DNA of 64,000 nt from Deltaproteobacteria bacterium (lineage in GTDB: Bacteria; Desulfobacterota; B13-G15; RBG-16-54-18), in contig JAFGNJ010000031.1 of NCBI GenBank assembly GCA_016927065.1, positions 1 to 64,000 on the forward strand. The letters run 5' to 3'. Positions 27,616 through 35,722 of the stretch are shown here, in pieces. The position numbers and the translations under genes are program-made. Position 1 is the first letter of the stretch. Every line of letters starts with the position of its first letter. The notes below the pieces were generated by a model. That model worked only from the letters and a program-made list of their open reading frames with translations. It did no database searches and had not been told where the DNA came from.

Positions 27616-27735
27616 TTACTGTTTCAATTCCATCGGCTGTTTGCAGCAGATAATGGTCCCATCACCGCCACGGGTGATGATGACCTCAGCACCGCACTTC
27701 GCACATTTGTATCGCTTTCCGACTTGATTCGCCAT
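27616..27735 (-). CDS. Desulforedoxin-like mini-protein
   Basis: A 39-residue protein translated by hand, with AAAGGAGG upstream of the ATG at 27735 and TAA at 27616-27618. The cysteines are at positions 11, 14, 30 and 31, giving the CxxC...CC iron site of desulforedoxin and of the N-terminal domain of desulfoferrodoxin; the body GKRYKCAKCGAEVIITRGGD and CCKQPMELK are typical. It lies 45 bases after the acyl-CoA ligase gene. Likely a small cytoplasmic electron carrier or iron-binding protein serving the flavoprotein downstream. Confidence 0.82.
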   Translation of the reverse strand: MANQVGKRYKCAKCGAEVIITRGGDGTIICCKQPMELKQ

Positions 27736-27780
27736 CTGTGGTCAAACCTCCTTTCTTTCTGCTCACGCTTCTTATGAGGA

Positions 27781-29334
27781 TCAGGCTTGCGCGTGTTCCT
27801 CGCGGAGCTTTTTTCTAAGGATCTTACCGAGGGGATTTCTGGGTAAGGAATCAATAAACATGACATTTCTAGGTCTCTTGAACGGTGCAAGCCGTTCTCG
27901 GCAGAATTCAATAATCTCTTCGGTAGAGGCGGTTTCTCCTTCTTTGAGCACAACGTACGATACAGGCTGTTCGCCGAATTCAGGGTCCGGTATCCCTATG
28001 ACAACCGATTCCTCAATCTTGGGATGGGAATTGAGTACTTCTTCTACCTCTTCCGGTGAGATATTTTCCCCTCCGCGGATTATCAGGTCATCGGCTCGGC
28101 CCGCAAGATACAGGTAGCCGTCCTCATCTAGATATCCCATATCGCCGGTCCGCAGCCACCCGTCTTTCGTCAAGGTCTGGGCGGTCTTTTGTTCGTCCCC
28201 CCAATAGCCTTTCATGATCCGAGGCCCCTTGGCGTTGATCTCACCAACGGCATGAGGCGGCACGACGTTTCCCTCGTCGTCGACGATCCTTATGCTCACA
28301 TCGGGTAGCGGTTTCCCGATGGATGACTGAAGCCTTTTCCACTTCTTGGCCTTCTCTTCTTCCGTTCCGGTAATCCGGTGGTCTTCCGGGTCTAAGGTCG
28401 TTAACGTTGACGCGCTCTCGGTTTGCCCGTACCCGTTGATAAACTGTACCTGGGGCATCATCTCGATGGCCTTTTTTATGACCTCAAAGGGCATGGGGGC
28501 GGCACCGTAGGTGATGACATTTAAGCTGGACAGATCGTAGGTATGGAAATCCGGGCTGTCGATAATCCACTTCAACATAGTAGGGATCAGCATTGCCCGG
28601 GTGGCACGCTCTTTCTGAACCGTCTCCATCCATTCCTTGAGTTCAAATTGCCGCATCATGATCAATGTCCGGCCGCCATATATGGAAGGCAACATGGCCT
28701 GAATGCCGGCCACATGATAGAGCGGTACCGTCAAGATGGTCCTCTCGGCGATATCGGGGTTGGCAGGTTCCACGTTTTCGAGGGCATAGGTGACAAAGGC
28801 GTCATGCCCAAGTGGTACCGCCTTGGGTTGCCCCGTCGTGCCTGAGGTAAACATGAGGATCGTAATATCGTTATCGTCAATGTCGGTAATGACGTCATCG
28901 GTGGATTGTGATGCGATCAGATCTTCGTAGTAGAGCTCCTGTTTGCTGTCGATGCAGATGTAGTGCGTGACGGTGGGGAGCTGCGCCTTGATAGGGCTGA
29001 TGATCTCGAGATACCTGCTTTCTATAAAGAGGATTTTTATTTCAGCCCGGTTGATCATGTAATTGAGTTCTTCCGCCTTGGCCCTGAAATTGAGCGGTAC
29101 AAAGATTGCCCCTACTTTGGCTGAAGCGAAATAGGCCTCAACATACTGATTGCAGTTTACGGCAAGGACACCGACACGATCACCCTTGGCAACACCAAGA
29201 TTTATGAGGGCATGGGCAAGTTGGTTGACCCGTTCATTGATCTGTGCGTAGGTGAATCGTTTGTCCTCGAAGACTATACAATCCCTGTCTGGGCAGATAG
29301 CGGTTGCGATGCTCAAGAAATCAGTGGTATTCAT
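27781..29334 (-). CDS. AMP-forming acyl-CoA synthetase
   Basis: A 517-residue member of the ANL adenylate-forming family that activates a carboxylic acid to its CoA thioester with ATP. Clear motifs: the P-loop MFTSGTTGQPKAV (about 168-180), the A5-type INGYGQTES, GWLRTGDMGYLDEDGYLY, and the C-terminal catalytic lysine in NPLGKILRK. It is close to medium/long-chain ligases, but the acid cannot be deduced. The ATG overlaps the stop of the upstream enoyl-CoA hydratase gene (TAATG), so the two are translationally coupled. Confidence 0.9.
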   Translation of the reverse strand: MNTTDFLSIATAICPDRDCIVFEDKRFTYAQINERVNQLAHALINLGVAKGDRVGVLAVNCNQYVEAYFASAKVGAIFVPLNFRAKAEELNYMINRAEIKILFIESRYLEIISPIKAQLPTVTHYICIDSKQELYYEDLIASQSTDDVITDIDDNDITILMFTSGTTGQPKAVPLGHDAFVTYALENVEPANPDIAERTILTVPLYHVAGIQAMLPSIYGGRTLIMMRQFELKEWMETVQKERATRAMLIPTMLKWIIDSPDFHTYDLSSLNVITYGAAPMPFEVIKKAIEMMPQVQFINGYGQTESASTLTTLDPEDHRITGTEEEKAKKWKRLQSSIGKPLPDVSIRIVDDEGNVVPPHAVGEINAKGPRIMKGYWGDEQKTAQTLTKDGWLRTGDMGYLDEDGYLYLAGRADDLIIRGGENISPEEVEEVLNSHPKIEESVVIGIPDPEFGEQPVSYVVLKEGETASTEEIIEFCRERLAPFKRPRNVMFIDSLPRNPLGKILRKKLREEHAQA

Positions 29335-30095
29335 TACTTATTCTCCTCAATATGGTTTCTTTGTTTATCCGCAGTCATTACGGTACATTCAGATGCGAGT
29401 CTTTTTTCTAATGAGAGGGCCTCGGCAAGGGGCAAATCAACTCCGCGCACGACGGCCTCTTTGGCCTTTGTGACTGCCTGGGGGTTGAGGGCAGCGATGT
29501 GCCGCGCCATTTCTTCCGCTGTTTGAAAAAGTTTGTCCCGAGGCACGACCCGGTTCACCAATCCGTACTGATAGGCTTCTGTGCTCGGCAGCCAACGATT
29601 GGTGAGCATCATCTCCAGCGCGCGCGGCACCCCGATGATCCGTGGGATCGTCTGCGTCCCCCCTGCACCGGGTATAATGCCAAAGCCCACCTCCGGAAGG
29701 CCGAACACGGCGTCCTCAGAGGCTATCCGAATGTCGCAGCACGCGGCGATCTCCATCCCCGACCCGAGGACATATCCGTGCAGCGCGGCAATGAGGGGCT
29801 GTGGGATAGTGAGAAAGAGCTTCCACAGATCTCTCCTGAACCGAATCTGTCGGGCTTGAATGGTGGATGAGGCAGTGAGGAATTCATTGAGATCCGCCCC
29901 CGCGCAGAAGGCCTTATCACCCGCGCCCTTAACAACGGCAACTCGTATCTCATCATCATCGCGAATGGCCGTCAAAACCTCGTACAGGTCATCGCGCATC
30001 TGGATACTGTAGGCGTTCAAGACCTCAGGACGATTCAGCGTGACGTAGGCTCTGTTCTCTTGCTTTTCGTAGATGATCGTTTTAAAGCTACTCAT
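29334..30095 (-). CDS. Enoyl-CoA hydratase/isomerase family protein
   Basis: A 253-residue crotonase. Both catalytic glutamates expected of hydratases are present: E in VLGSGMEIAACCDIRIAS and E in GLPEVGFGIIPGAGGTQTIPR. The oxyanion-hole part DKAFCAGADLNEF is intact. It should add water to, or isomerise, an enoyl-CoA. It lies between the second crotonase (10 bases upstream) and the ligase gene (one-base overlap). Confidence 0.9.
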   Translation of the reverse strand: MSSFKTIIYEKQENRAYVTLNRPEVLNAYSIQMRDDLYEVLTAIRDDDEIRVAVVKGAGDKAFCAGADLNEFLTASSTIQARQIRFRRDLWKLFLTIPQPLIAALHGYVLGSGMEIAACCDIRIASEDAVFGLPEVGFGIIPGAGGTQTIPRIIGVPRALEMMLTNRWLPSTEAYQYGLVNRVVPRDKLFQTAEEMARHIAALNPQAVTKAKEAVVRGVDLPLAEALSLEKRLASECTVMTADKQRNHIEENK

Positions 30096-30104
30096 CGTGA
30101 TGTG

Positions 30105-30851
30105 CTACTTCCCCTGAAAAGAAGGCTTTGTTTTATTCTTAAATGCCTCTATGCCGGCAACGCGGTCATTCGTGGTATACAGCAAGAGGTAGAGATCTCC
30201 CTCCATGCGCAACCCTTGAGAAAGGGTCACGTCCATCCCCTGGTATATCCCCTCTTTGGCAAACCGCAGGGCAACGGGGGCCTTGGCCGCCATATCGTGT
30301 GCCATTTCCAGCGCTGCCTTCATCACATCGCCGGCAGGCACCACCTTATTGACCAGATGCAGACGCTCGGCTTCAGGGGCATCGATCAGGTCACCGGTAA
30401 GGATCATCTCCAGGGCCTTCGCCTTCCCTACCAGACGCGGCAGCCTCTGGGTCCCGCCATCTCCGGGGATGATGCCTGCCTGAATATGCGGCAGACCAAA
30501 ACGGGCAGTGGCACTCGCAATCCTGATATCGCAGGCCATGGCCAGCTCTAAGCCCTGCCCGATGGCGTCTCCATTGATTGCCGCTATGATAGGGCGATCA
30601 AGCCCTGCCACCGAAACTGCCAGGCCGGGGATGTTCCTTACGGGCTGCTTGTTGTTCGCAACGCCCTTGTCGGCGCGATCCGTGACCATGACCACGCGAA
30701 TCTCCTCCTGCATCTCAATGTCGGCACACAGATCGGCGAGTTCATCAGCCAGGCGTTCCGATTGAAGGTGATCATCCGTGAAACCGGGCACCGTGACCAC
30801 GGCCACGTGTTGTCGTAGCTCAAAACCCAGGGTCTCGTAACTGCTTTGCAT
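30105..30851 (-). CDS. Crotonase family protein, altered active site
   Basis: A crotonase of about 248 residues. The start at 30851 is preferred because the product then begins at SSYETLGFELRQHVAVVTV as its relatives do; the frame is open to an ATG at 30899 that lacks a ribosome site. GQGLELAMACDIRIASATARF keeps the first glutamate, but the second reads GLPHIQAGIIPGDGGTQRLPR, with histidine in the usual glutamate position. It may therefore be an isomerase, hydrolase or lyase rather than a plain hydratase. The oxyanion segment is also degenerate (DKGVANNKQPVRN). First gene of the run ending at 26455. Confidence 0.8.
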   Translation of the reverse strand: MQSSYETLGFELRQHVAVVTVPGFTDDHLQSERLADELADLCADIEMQEEIRVVMVTDRADKGVANNKQPVRNIPGLAVSVAGLDRPIIAAINGDAIGQGLELAMACDIRIASATARFGLPHIQAGIIPGDGGTQRLPRLVGKAKALEMILTGDLIDAPEAERLHLVNKVVPAGDVMKAALEMAHDMAAKAPVALRFAKEGIYQGMDVTLSQGLRMEGDLYLLLYTTNDRVAGIEAFKNKTKPSFQGK

Positions 30852-31055
30852 AAATATATCCCACTTCCATGTCCTCTCTACCGACGTTTCCTGTTGCATT
30901 CGGCGGTCTCACGCCTCGTGGATTAACGTTGAGTTTGGTCGAGAGGCCAGCTGTATAGTATATAGTTGATTTAGTTGATGTTGCAACCTAAAAATGCCCT
31001 ATCAGACAGGACAGCTCGCGTTGACTTTTCTCGGCGCACGGCGTAAGAAGGTCGT

Positions 31056-32621
31056 ATGGTAGTATACCAGGCATCGCCACCTGATCTCATCCTCACCAAC
31101 GCCGCCGTGATTACCATGGACCCTGCCGTGCCACGGGCGCAGTCAATTGTCATCAGTAAAGGTCAGATCGTATCCGTATCGGCGAACGAAGCGATCCCTG
31201 CGCGGAAGAAAAACACACGCGTCATCGACTGCGCGGGGAGGAGCGTCATCCCGGGCCTTATCGACGCCCATTGCCATCTTCCCGCCTATGCCGAGGCATT
31301 GGTCTCCCTGGATCTGTCACCGCGCGGGGGCATCCGCTCCCTCGCCGATATCCAGGGCAAGATCCGCTCTGCCGCGCAGGAAAGCCCGCCCGGGACATGG
31401 ATACGCGGCAAGGGATATAACGAATTCTATCTCGCCGAGCAACGCCATCCAAATCGTCACGATCTCGACGCAGCCTCATCTGATCATCCCATAAAGCTCA
31501 CGCATCGCTCAGGCCATGCCCATGTCCTCAACACGCTGGCTTTAAAACTTGTCGGCGTTACGATGGAAACTGCAGACCCCCCTGATGGTCTCATCGAGCG
31601 GGACTTGGAGACAGGGAAACCAACCGGGATCGTGTATGGAATGAGCGGGTATCTCGCGAAGAAGATCCCTCCCCTCGATGACGACGAGATGAAGCACGGC
31701 ATAAGACTGGCAAATGACAAGCTCCTTTCCGTTGGGATCACCTCTATCCAGGACACCACCGCTCACAATGATCGTCTTCGCTGGAAAATGTTTCAGCGAT
31801 GGAAAGACCACGGGGTCTTCAAGCCACGGGTCACCATGATGCTCGGCGTGAAAGGGTTCAATGAATGCAGAAGGACGGCGTACGCGTCTTTCGGTAATGA
31901 AGACCAGCTCCGTGTAGGGGGTGTAAAGATTATTATACACGAAATTACCGGGAGTCTTCATCCAAACCCCAAAAAGCTGAAGGAGAGGGTATGCGCCATC
32001 CACAAGGCAGGGCTTCAGGTTGTACTCCATGCCATTGAGGAAGCTGCCATTGAGGCGGCGTGCGACGCCATCGAATACGCCCTCAAGCGCCACCCCCGTG
32101 CCGACCACCGGCACCGTATCGAGCACTGTTCTGTCTGTCCGCCGCCGCTTGCCAAACGCCTGCATACGCTGGGGATTGCCGTCGTAACGCACCCGTCTTT
32201 TGTGTACTACAATGGCGATCGCTATCTTAAGACCGTTTCCCCTGAGGAACTCCACTATCTGTATCCGATAGGCACGTTGCGAAGACAGGGCATCACGGTC
32301 GCTGCCGGTTCGGATTTTCCCATCATCGATCCGAACCCGATCGTGGGTGTCTATGCCGCGATGACGAGAAAGGCTGAGAGCGGTGCTGTTGTGCTCCCGC
32401 ACGAGGGGATCGGATTAGTTGAGGCGCTCACGCTGTATACGTCTGCGGCGGCTGCGGTTAACTTTGAGGAGGCGACAAAGGGTTCGATTACGCCGGGGAA
32501 ACTGGCAGACCTCGTTGTTCTTGGAGGAAACCTGGATGAGCTCCCGGTTGAGGAGATCAAGTCGCTCCCCGTCGACATGACCATCTTAAACGGCGAGGTG
32601 GTGTGGGAGCGTATGAGGTGA
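31056..32621 (+). CDS. YtcJ-type metal-dependent amidohydrolase
   Basis: A 521-residue amidohydrolase. It has the HxH metal site in GLIDAHCHLPAYAE, the H...H pair in LHAIEEAAIE and RIEHCSVCPP, and the late aspartate GSDFPIIDPNPI, all typical of the YtcJ/N-substituted formamide deformylase branch. The C-terminal sheet (GSITPGKLADLVVLGGNLDELP) is diagnostic. No signal peptide. It faces the opposite direction from the surrounding acyl-CoA genes and has a weak ribosome site (AAGAAGG). Its tail is duplicated downstream at 33392-33541. The substrate is unknown. Confidence 0.85.
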   Translation: MVVYQASPPDLILTNAAVITMDPAVPRAQSIVISKGQIVSVSANEAIPARKKNTRVIDCAGRSVIPGLIDAHCHLPAYAEALVSLDLSPRGGIRSLADIQGKIRSAAQESPPGTWIRGKGYNEFYLAEQRHPNRHDLDAASSDHPIKLTHRSGHAHVLNTLALKLVGVTMETADPPDGLIERDLETGKPTGIVYGMSGYLAKKIPPLDDDEMKHGIRLANDKLLSVGITSIQDTTAHNDRLRWKMFQRWKDHGVFKPRVTMMLGVKGFNECRRTAYASFGNEDQLRVGGVKIIIHEITGSLHPNPKKLKERVCAIHKAGLQVVLHAIEEAAIEAACDAIEYALKRHPRADHRHRIEHCSVCPPPLAKRLHTLGIAVVTHPSFVYYNGDRYLKTVSPEELHYLYPIGTLRRQGITVAAGSDFPIIDPNPIVGVYAAMTRKAESGAVVLPHEGIGLVEALTLYTSAAAAVNFEEATKGSITPGKLADLVVLGGNLDELPVEEIKSLPVDMTILNGEVVWERMR

Positions 32622-32706
32622 TTCATTCTCTACAAACAAAAAAATTAGCCGCCTTGAAACCGCGAATCGGCGGAAAGGTCGGCTTGATGAAATGATTAGA
32701 TAAAGC

Positions 32707-32913
32707 TTATAATTCTTCTTCTCCTATTTCCGCGATTTTCATGAAGTGTTTCAAGAGGCCGATTTTTAGCGGAACATTTTTATGTATGGGAACGGAGATT
32801 CTTGCCGGATTGCCTGGTTTTGTGTAAACATGATGGCTGCCGTGTATTCTTTTCATTTCCCAACCTTTTTTCTCCAGCAATTTTGCCAATTCTTTGCCGG
32901 AAACACTTTTCAT
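32707..32913 (-). CDS. hicA: HicA-type toxin (mRNA interferase)
   Basis: A 68-residue double-stranded-RNA-binding-fold protein of the HicA family. The conserved GSHHVY carries the catalytic histidine and the KxGWxxxRxxGSH spacing matches ([14 protein letters not shown]). It would cleave mRNA when free of its antitoxin. It overlaps the hicB stop by four bases (ATGA). Length is complete. Confidence 0.86.
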   Translation of the reverse strand: MKSVSGKELAKLLEKKGWEMKRIHGSHHVYTKPGNPARISVPIHKNVPLKIGLLKHFMKIAEIGEEEL

Positions 32914-33113
32914 ACGGCGACCTCAAGGATTTCGTCTTTGCCGCTTATGGTAATGTCTTTCATATCAACCGACAGACACGCTTCAACCGCTTCGTAGATA
33001 TTGTGGAGGAGTTCTTCGAATGTTTCGCCTTGTGTGGCACAGCCGGGAACGGCAGGTATCTCAGCCCAGTAACCGCCTTCTTCGGCGCGGTGGACAACAA
33101 CTTTAAGCTTCAT
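32910..33113 (-). CDS. hicB: HicB-type antitoxin, short form
   Basis: A 67-residue HicB core domain: a partly degenerate RNase H-like fold with [35 protein letters not shown], the family signature. The usual DNA-binding helix-turn-helix or ribbon-helix-helix tail is absent, so it is the short form. Antitoxin first, toxin second with a four-base overlap is a common HicBA order. The pair sits between the amidohydrolase and a copy of its 3' end. Confidence 0.86.
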   Translation of the reverse strand: MKLKVVVHRAEEGGYWAEIPAVPGCATQGETFEELLHNIYEAVEACLSVDMKDITISGKDEILEVAV

Positions 33114-33350
33114 AACAAATCCTCCTATTTCTTACAATTTTTCCCATATAAAAAATTCTATATCGTCGCATTCATATTGGTTTTGATCACAAATATTATA
33201 CCCTAATTTCTGGTAAAGATGAATATTATTATTGTTTTTTGCGCCGACAAAAAGGAACGAGGGGACTGTTGAATAGCATGACAAAGTATTGGATATATGG
33301 TGAACATACGAGGGTGGAGAGAAGCAAATGCCGCGTCAGGCCCGGTTTGG

Positions 33351-33390
33351 ACACCCCTCGGGGGGTGTATCACCTCATTATGAGGTGATA
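33351..33390. repeat. Two adjacent palindromes
   Basis: ACACCCCTCGGGGGGTGT (33351-33368) runs straight into TATCACCTCATTATGAGGTG with ATA to follow (33368-33390), a near-perfect palindrome. They lie at the left border of the duplicated amidohydrolase tail and may mark an old recombination or insertion point. Confidence 0.55.
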
Positions 33391-33391
33391 G

Positions 33392-33541
33392 AAAAAGGCT
33401 CTATTACGCCGGGGAAACTGGCAGACCTCGTCGTCCTTGGGGGAAACCTGGATGAGCTCCCGGTTGAGGAGATCAAGGCCCTCCCCGTCGATATGACCAT
33501 CTTAAACGGTGAGGTGGTGTGGGAGCGAATGAGGTGATTAA
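33392..33541 (+). pseudogene. Duplicated 3' end of the amidohydrolase gene
   Basis: The last 48 or so codons of the gene at 31056-32621 recur here: KGSITPGKLADLVVLGGNLDELPVEE and onward differ by one residue (IKSLP to IKALP). At the DNA level the copy differs at scattered, mostly third-codon positions from 32478-32625 and keeps a few bases past the stop. The rest of the gene is missing, so it is a remnant of a paralog or of an old duplication. A 69-codon frame starting at 33328 covers it but is not expected to make a functional protein. Confidence 0.8.
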
Positions 33542-33646
33542 CTTTCTATAAACTGTCCGGTTCAGCCTTGCTGGGGAACGCTACTGAGCAACATCTGCTG
33601 CAACCCGTTGTGGGGCGGCGTATTGGAGCTAAGGGACATTACCATT

Positions 33647-34561
33647 TCACCTTTTCAGCAACTCGTGCGCGCAATCGGCAATTTTCTGTTCCAACATCCG
33701 ATCCTCTCGCTCGGGAAACATCGCCGGCGGCGCTTTCGGATCATATTTTTGATTTGGCGGATAATAATTTAGTCGCACCCACGGCACACCGCCGTTGACC
33801 GCCGCGTTGATCATCTCCACTGCATGCGTATTCGTTGGCTGTACGTGGTCTCTTTCCGATTGAATGCGTTGGTACGGCACAAGAATCTTACCGATGAAAT
33901 TCACCGCTTCGCGTTCCGACCAATATGCGCTATCGCTGCATGGATTCCAACCGGTCTTGCCCCTTTCGCCGCCGGTTTCTTTACATCCACTTGTTGTATA
34001 GACGCGGTTGGCGGGACCTTCCCAGTCAATCAAAAATCTGATTGGTAAGTCTGAATAACGCGCCAGCGCGCCGCTTGCCATCGTGATCCCGTATGAATAC
34101 GTCACGAGTCCAATTTTTTGTGCGTCCACGTATGGTAGACCCGCCGTAAAGCGAACTACCGCGGCAAGTCCGTCTTGGTGAATGTAACCACCAAAATCTT
34201 CTTTGCCCGTGCTCTTGCCACGACCATCAGGATCAAACAGGACCACGACGAATCCGGCGTCGGCAAGTCGCAACGCTTTAGGCGGATCGAGAAAACCACG
34301 ACTTGAATTGATGCCGCCCGGGACGAGCACAACTGCGGGAGACTTGCCGGGATTATTCGGCAGAATCACAGGGACGAAGAGCTGCGCGCCGCTCGTCGGA
34401 TTGGTCACCCAGTAAGTATATTGTGGGCGAGCAAGTTGCTGCGAAGGGAACTCATTAGGTCTGGGTGCTGGCATATCGGGCGGCGCCGCAGACAGCGGTA
34501 GTGCCCAGGCAAAAAGAATGAATGGAGCAAGCAGGAAAAAGATAAACGTGCGTTTGATCAT
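33647..34561 (-). CDS. Exported alpha/beta-hydrolase, dienelactone hydrolase-like
   Basis: A 304-residue protein with a clear signal peptide (about 1-26, ending LSAAP). The fold is an alpha/beta-hydrolase: SPAVVLVPGGINSSRGF gives the oxyanion turn, DPDGRGKSTG a typical strand-4 loop, and IGLVTYSYGITMA the nucleophile elbow with serine in YSYG. Its end (CAHELLKR) closes the last helix. It probably acts outside the cytoplasm on an ester or peptide-like bond. It has no co-directional partner; a low-GC hypothetical gene is upstream. Confidence 0.72.
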   Translation of the reverse strand: MIKRTFIFFLLAPFILFAWALPLSAAPPDMPAPRPNEFPSQQLARPQYTYWVTNPTSGAQLFVPVILPNNPGKSPAVVLVPGGINSSRGFLDPPKALRLADAGFVVVLFDPDGRGKSTGKEDFGGYIHQDGLAAVVRFTAGLPYVDAQKIGLVTYSYGITMASGALARYSDLPIRFLIDWEGPANRVYTTSGCKETGGERGKTGWNPCSDSAYWSEREAVNFIGKILVPYQRIQSERDHVQPTNTHAVEMINAAVNGGVPWVRLNYYPPNQKYDPKAPPAMFPEREDRMLEQKIADCAHELLKR

Positions 34562-34638
34562 TGGTCTTCTCCTTTTAGCGTTGTTCCGCCGAATGGCTGA
34601 GCTGAGCGGTAGTCTTTTTGCATCCGCTTGTATTAGAA

Positions 34639-35061
34639 TTAATTTGGTACGACAGAGACTATTTGATTGTTTTTAATATTAACTAAGAAAAATAACCTTT
34701 TTTTGAAAATAAATTTTTTCTGATAAAAGCAACATGCTAATTCAATATCTGCTTCTGATCCTTTCTTTTTCAAAGTGACGATATCCACATTCACAGGTAA
34801 ATTACGATAATCTGAAAAAGAATTATTTATTGGAATCGGAAGTTGTGGAGCGATATGTTGTTTAATATTTTCGTAAATTACATCAAAGTCCGCCAAAAAA
34901 ATTTTATATTGACTTAATTGTTTAGGTGTAGGGCCATTTTTATCTGCTTCAAAAAATAATTCCCATTTCATATTATTATAGGTATCCACGCCACCCCAAA
35001 AATTTCCAATTTCAGTATCTTCAACATACTCAAGATTTTTTTCAATAATGAATTCATCCAT
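34639..35061 (-). CDS. Hypothetical protein, AT-rich
   Basis: A 140-residue protein; ATG at 35061 follows AGGAGG by about eight bases. The DNA is much richer in A+T than its neighbours, which suggests acquisition by transfer. There is no signal peptide. Its features are an acidic N-terminus (EYVEDTEIGNFWGGVDTYN), a middle segment with LPVNVDIVTLKKKGSEADIEL, and an aromatic/basic end. I do not recognise it; size and composition would suit a small immunity-type protein, which is only a guess. Confidence 0.5.
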   Translation of the reverse strand: MDEFIIEKNLEYVEDTEIGNFWGGVDTYNNMKWELFFEADKNGPTPKQLSQYKIFLADFDVIYENIKQHIAPQLPIPINNSFSDYRNLPVNVDIVTLKKKGSEADIELACCFYQKKFIFKKRLFFLVNIKNNQIVSVVPN

Positions 35062-35218
35062 CAAATATTCCTCCTAATTTATTAAGGGCAACTCTTAAAT
35101 TCTGAATATTATCATTCCAGTGATTCACAATTACCATAGCTTAAGTTTGTTATTGCCTAATAGCCGAGCTGAACGAGATGGCGAAGCTGCGGTCGTTCAA
35201 GTGGATGGTGCGGCTTCT

Positions 35219-35639
35219 TCATTTCGTGATGAGATCCAAGGACTGGATGTTCCAGCCTACCAGCACGGCTTTCTCTCCGTCCATCTCGAAAGTAAATGAT
35301 TCCGTACCTTCGCCCTGCTCGAACACTGTTTTCTGTGTCATCAATACGGTCGTTGTAAAATTAAAGGTGTTGACTCTCCAGCCGGCATTTGATGTGGACG
35401 TGACCTTGCCGAGTTTCCGCTGGACCGCGTTCATTAACTTATCATATGTTTCCTTAATTAGACGTGCTCCGAAACTTGGGATGGGCTTCCCTCCAGATGT
35501 CGTCAAATTTTCCTTCGTTGTATAGTTGATGGAAATGGTTGATAGCGGCCTCGGATGCTGCCTTCCCCTTAGTGATACCTCCGCATCCAGTCAGGAGTAG
35601 CGCAAGGCATGCACATGTGACAGTCAGCTTTGTTTTCAT
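35219..35639 (-). pseudogene. Frameshifted DUF4019-like lipoprotein
   Basis: Two overlapping frames together encode one protein. The first, from the ATG at 35639, gives a lipoprotein signal (LTGCGG) and FHQLYNEGKFDDIWREAHPKF, then stops. The second carries KETYDKLMNAVQRKLGKVTSTSNAGWRVNTFNFTTTVLM to the end. The join is near 35454-35470, where a single-base change disrupts the reading frame. The combined protein would be about 140 residues of the DUF4019 type. It could be a real pseudogene or a sequence error. Confidence 0.72.
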
Positions 35640-35722
35640 ATTCTTCCCCCCCGGTAATATCTTATATAGAAGATGTTTGTGTGTCGATGTTCTCCCATTC
35701 AAAAATAGCGCGATAGAATGCA

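Noticed and set aside
31542-32402. 286-codon minus-strand open frame
   Set aside because: Antisense to the amidohydrolase gene, which has a full set of metal-binding motifs.
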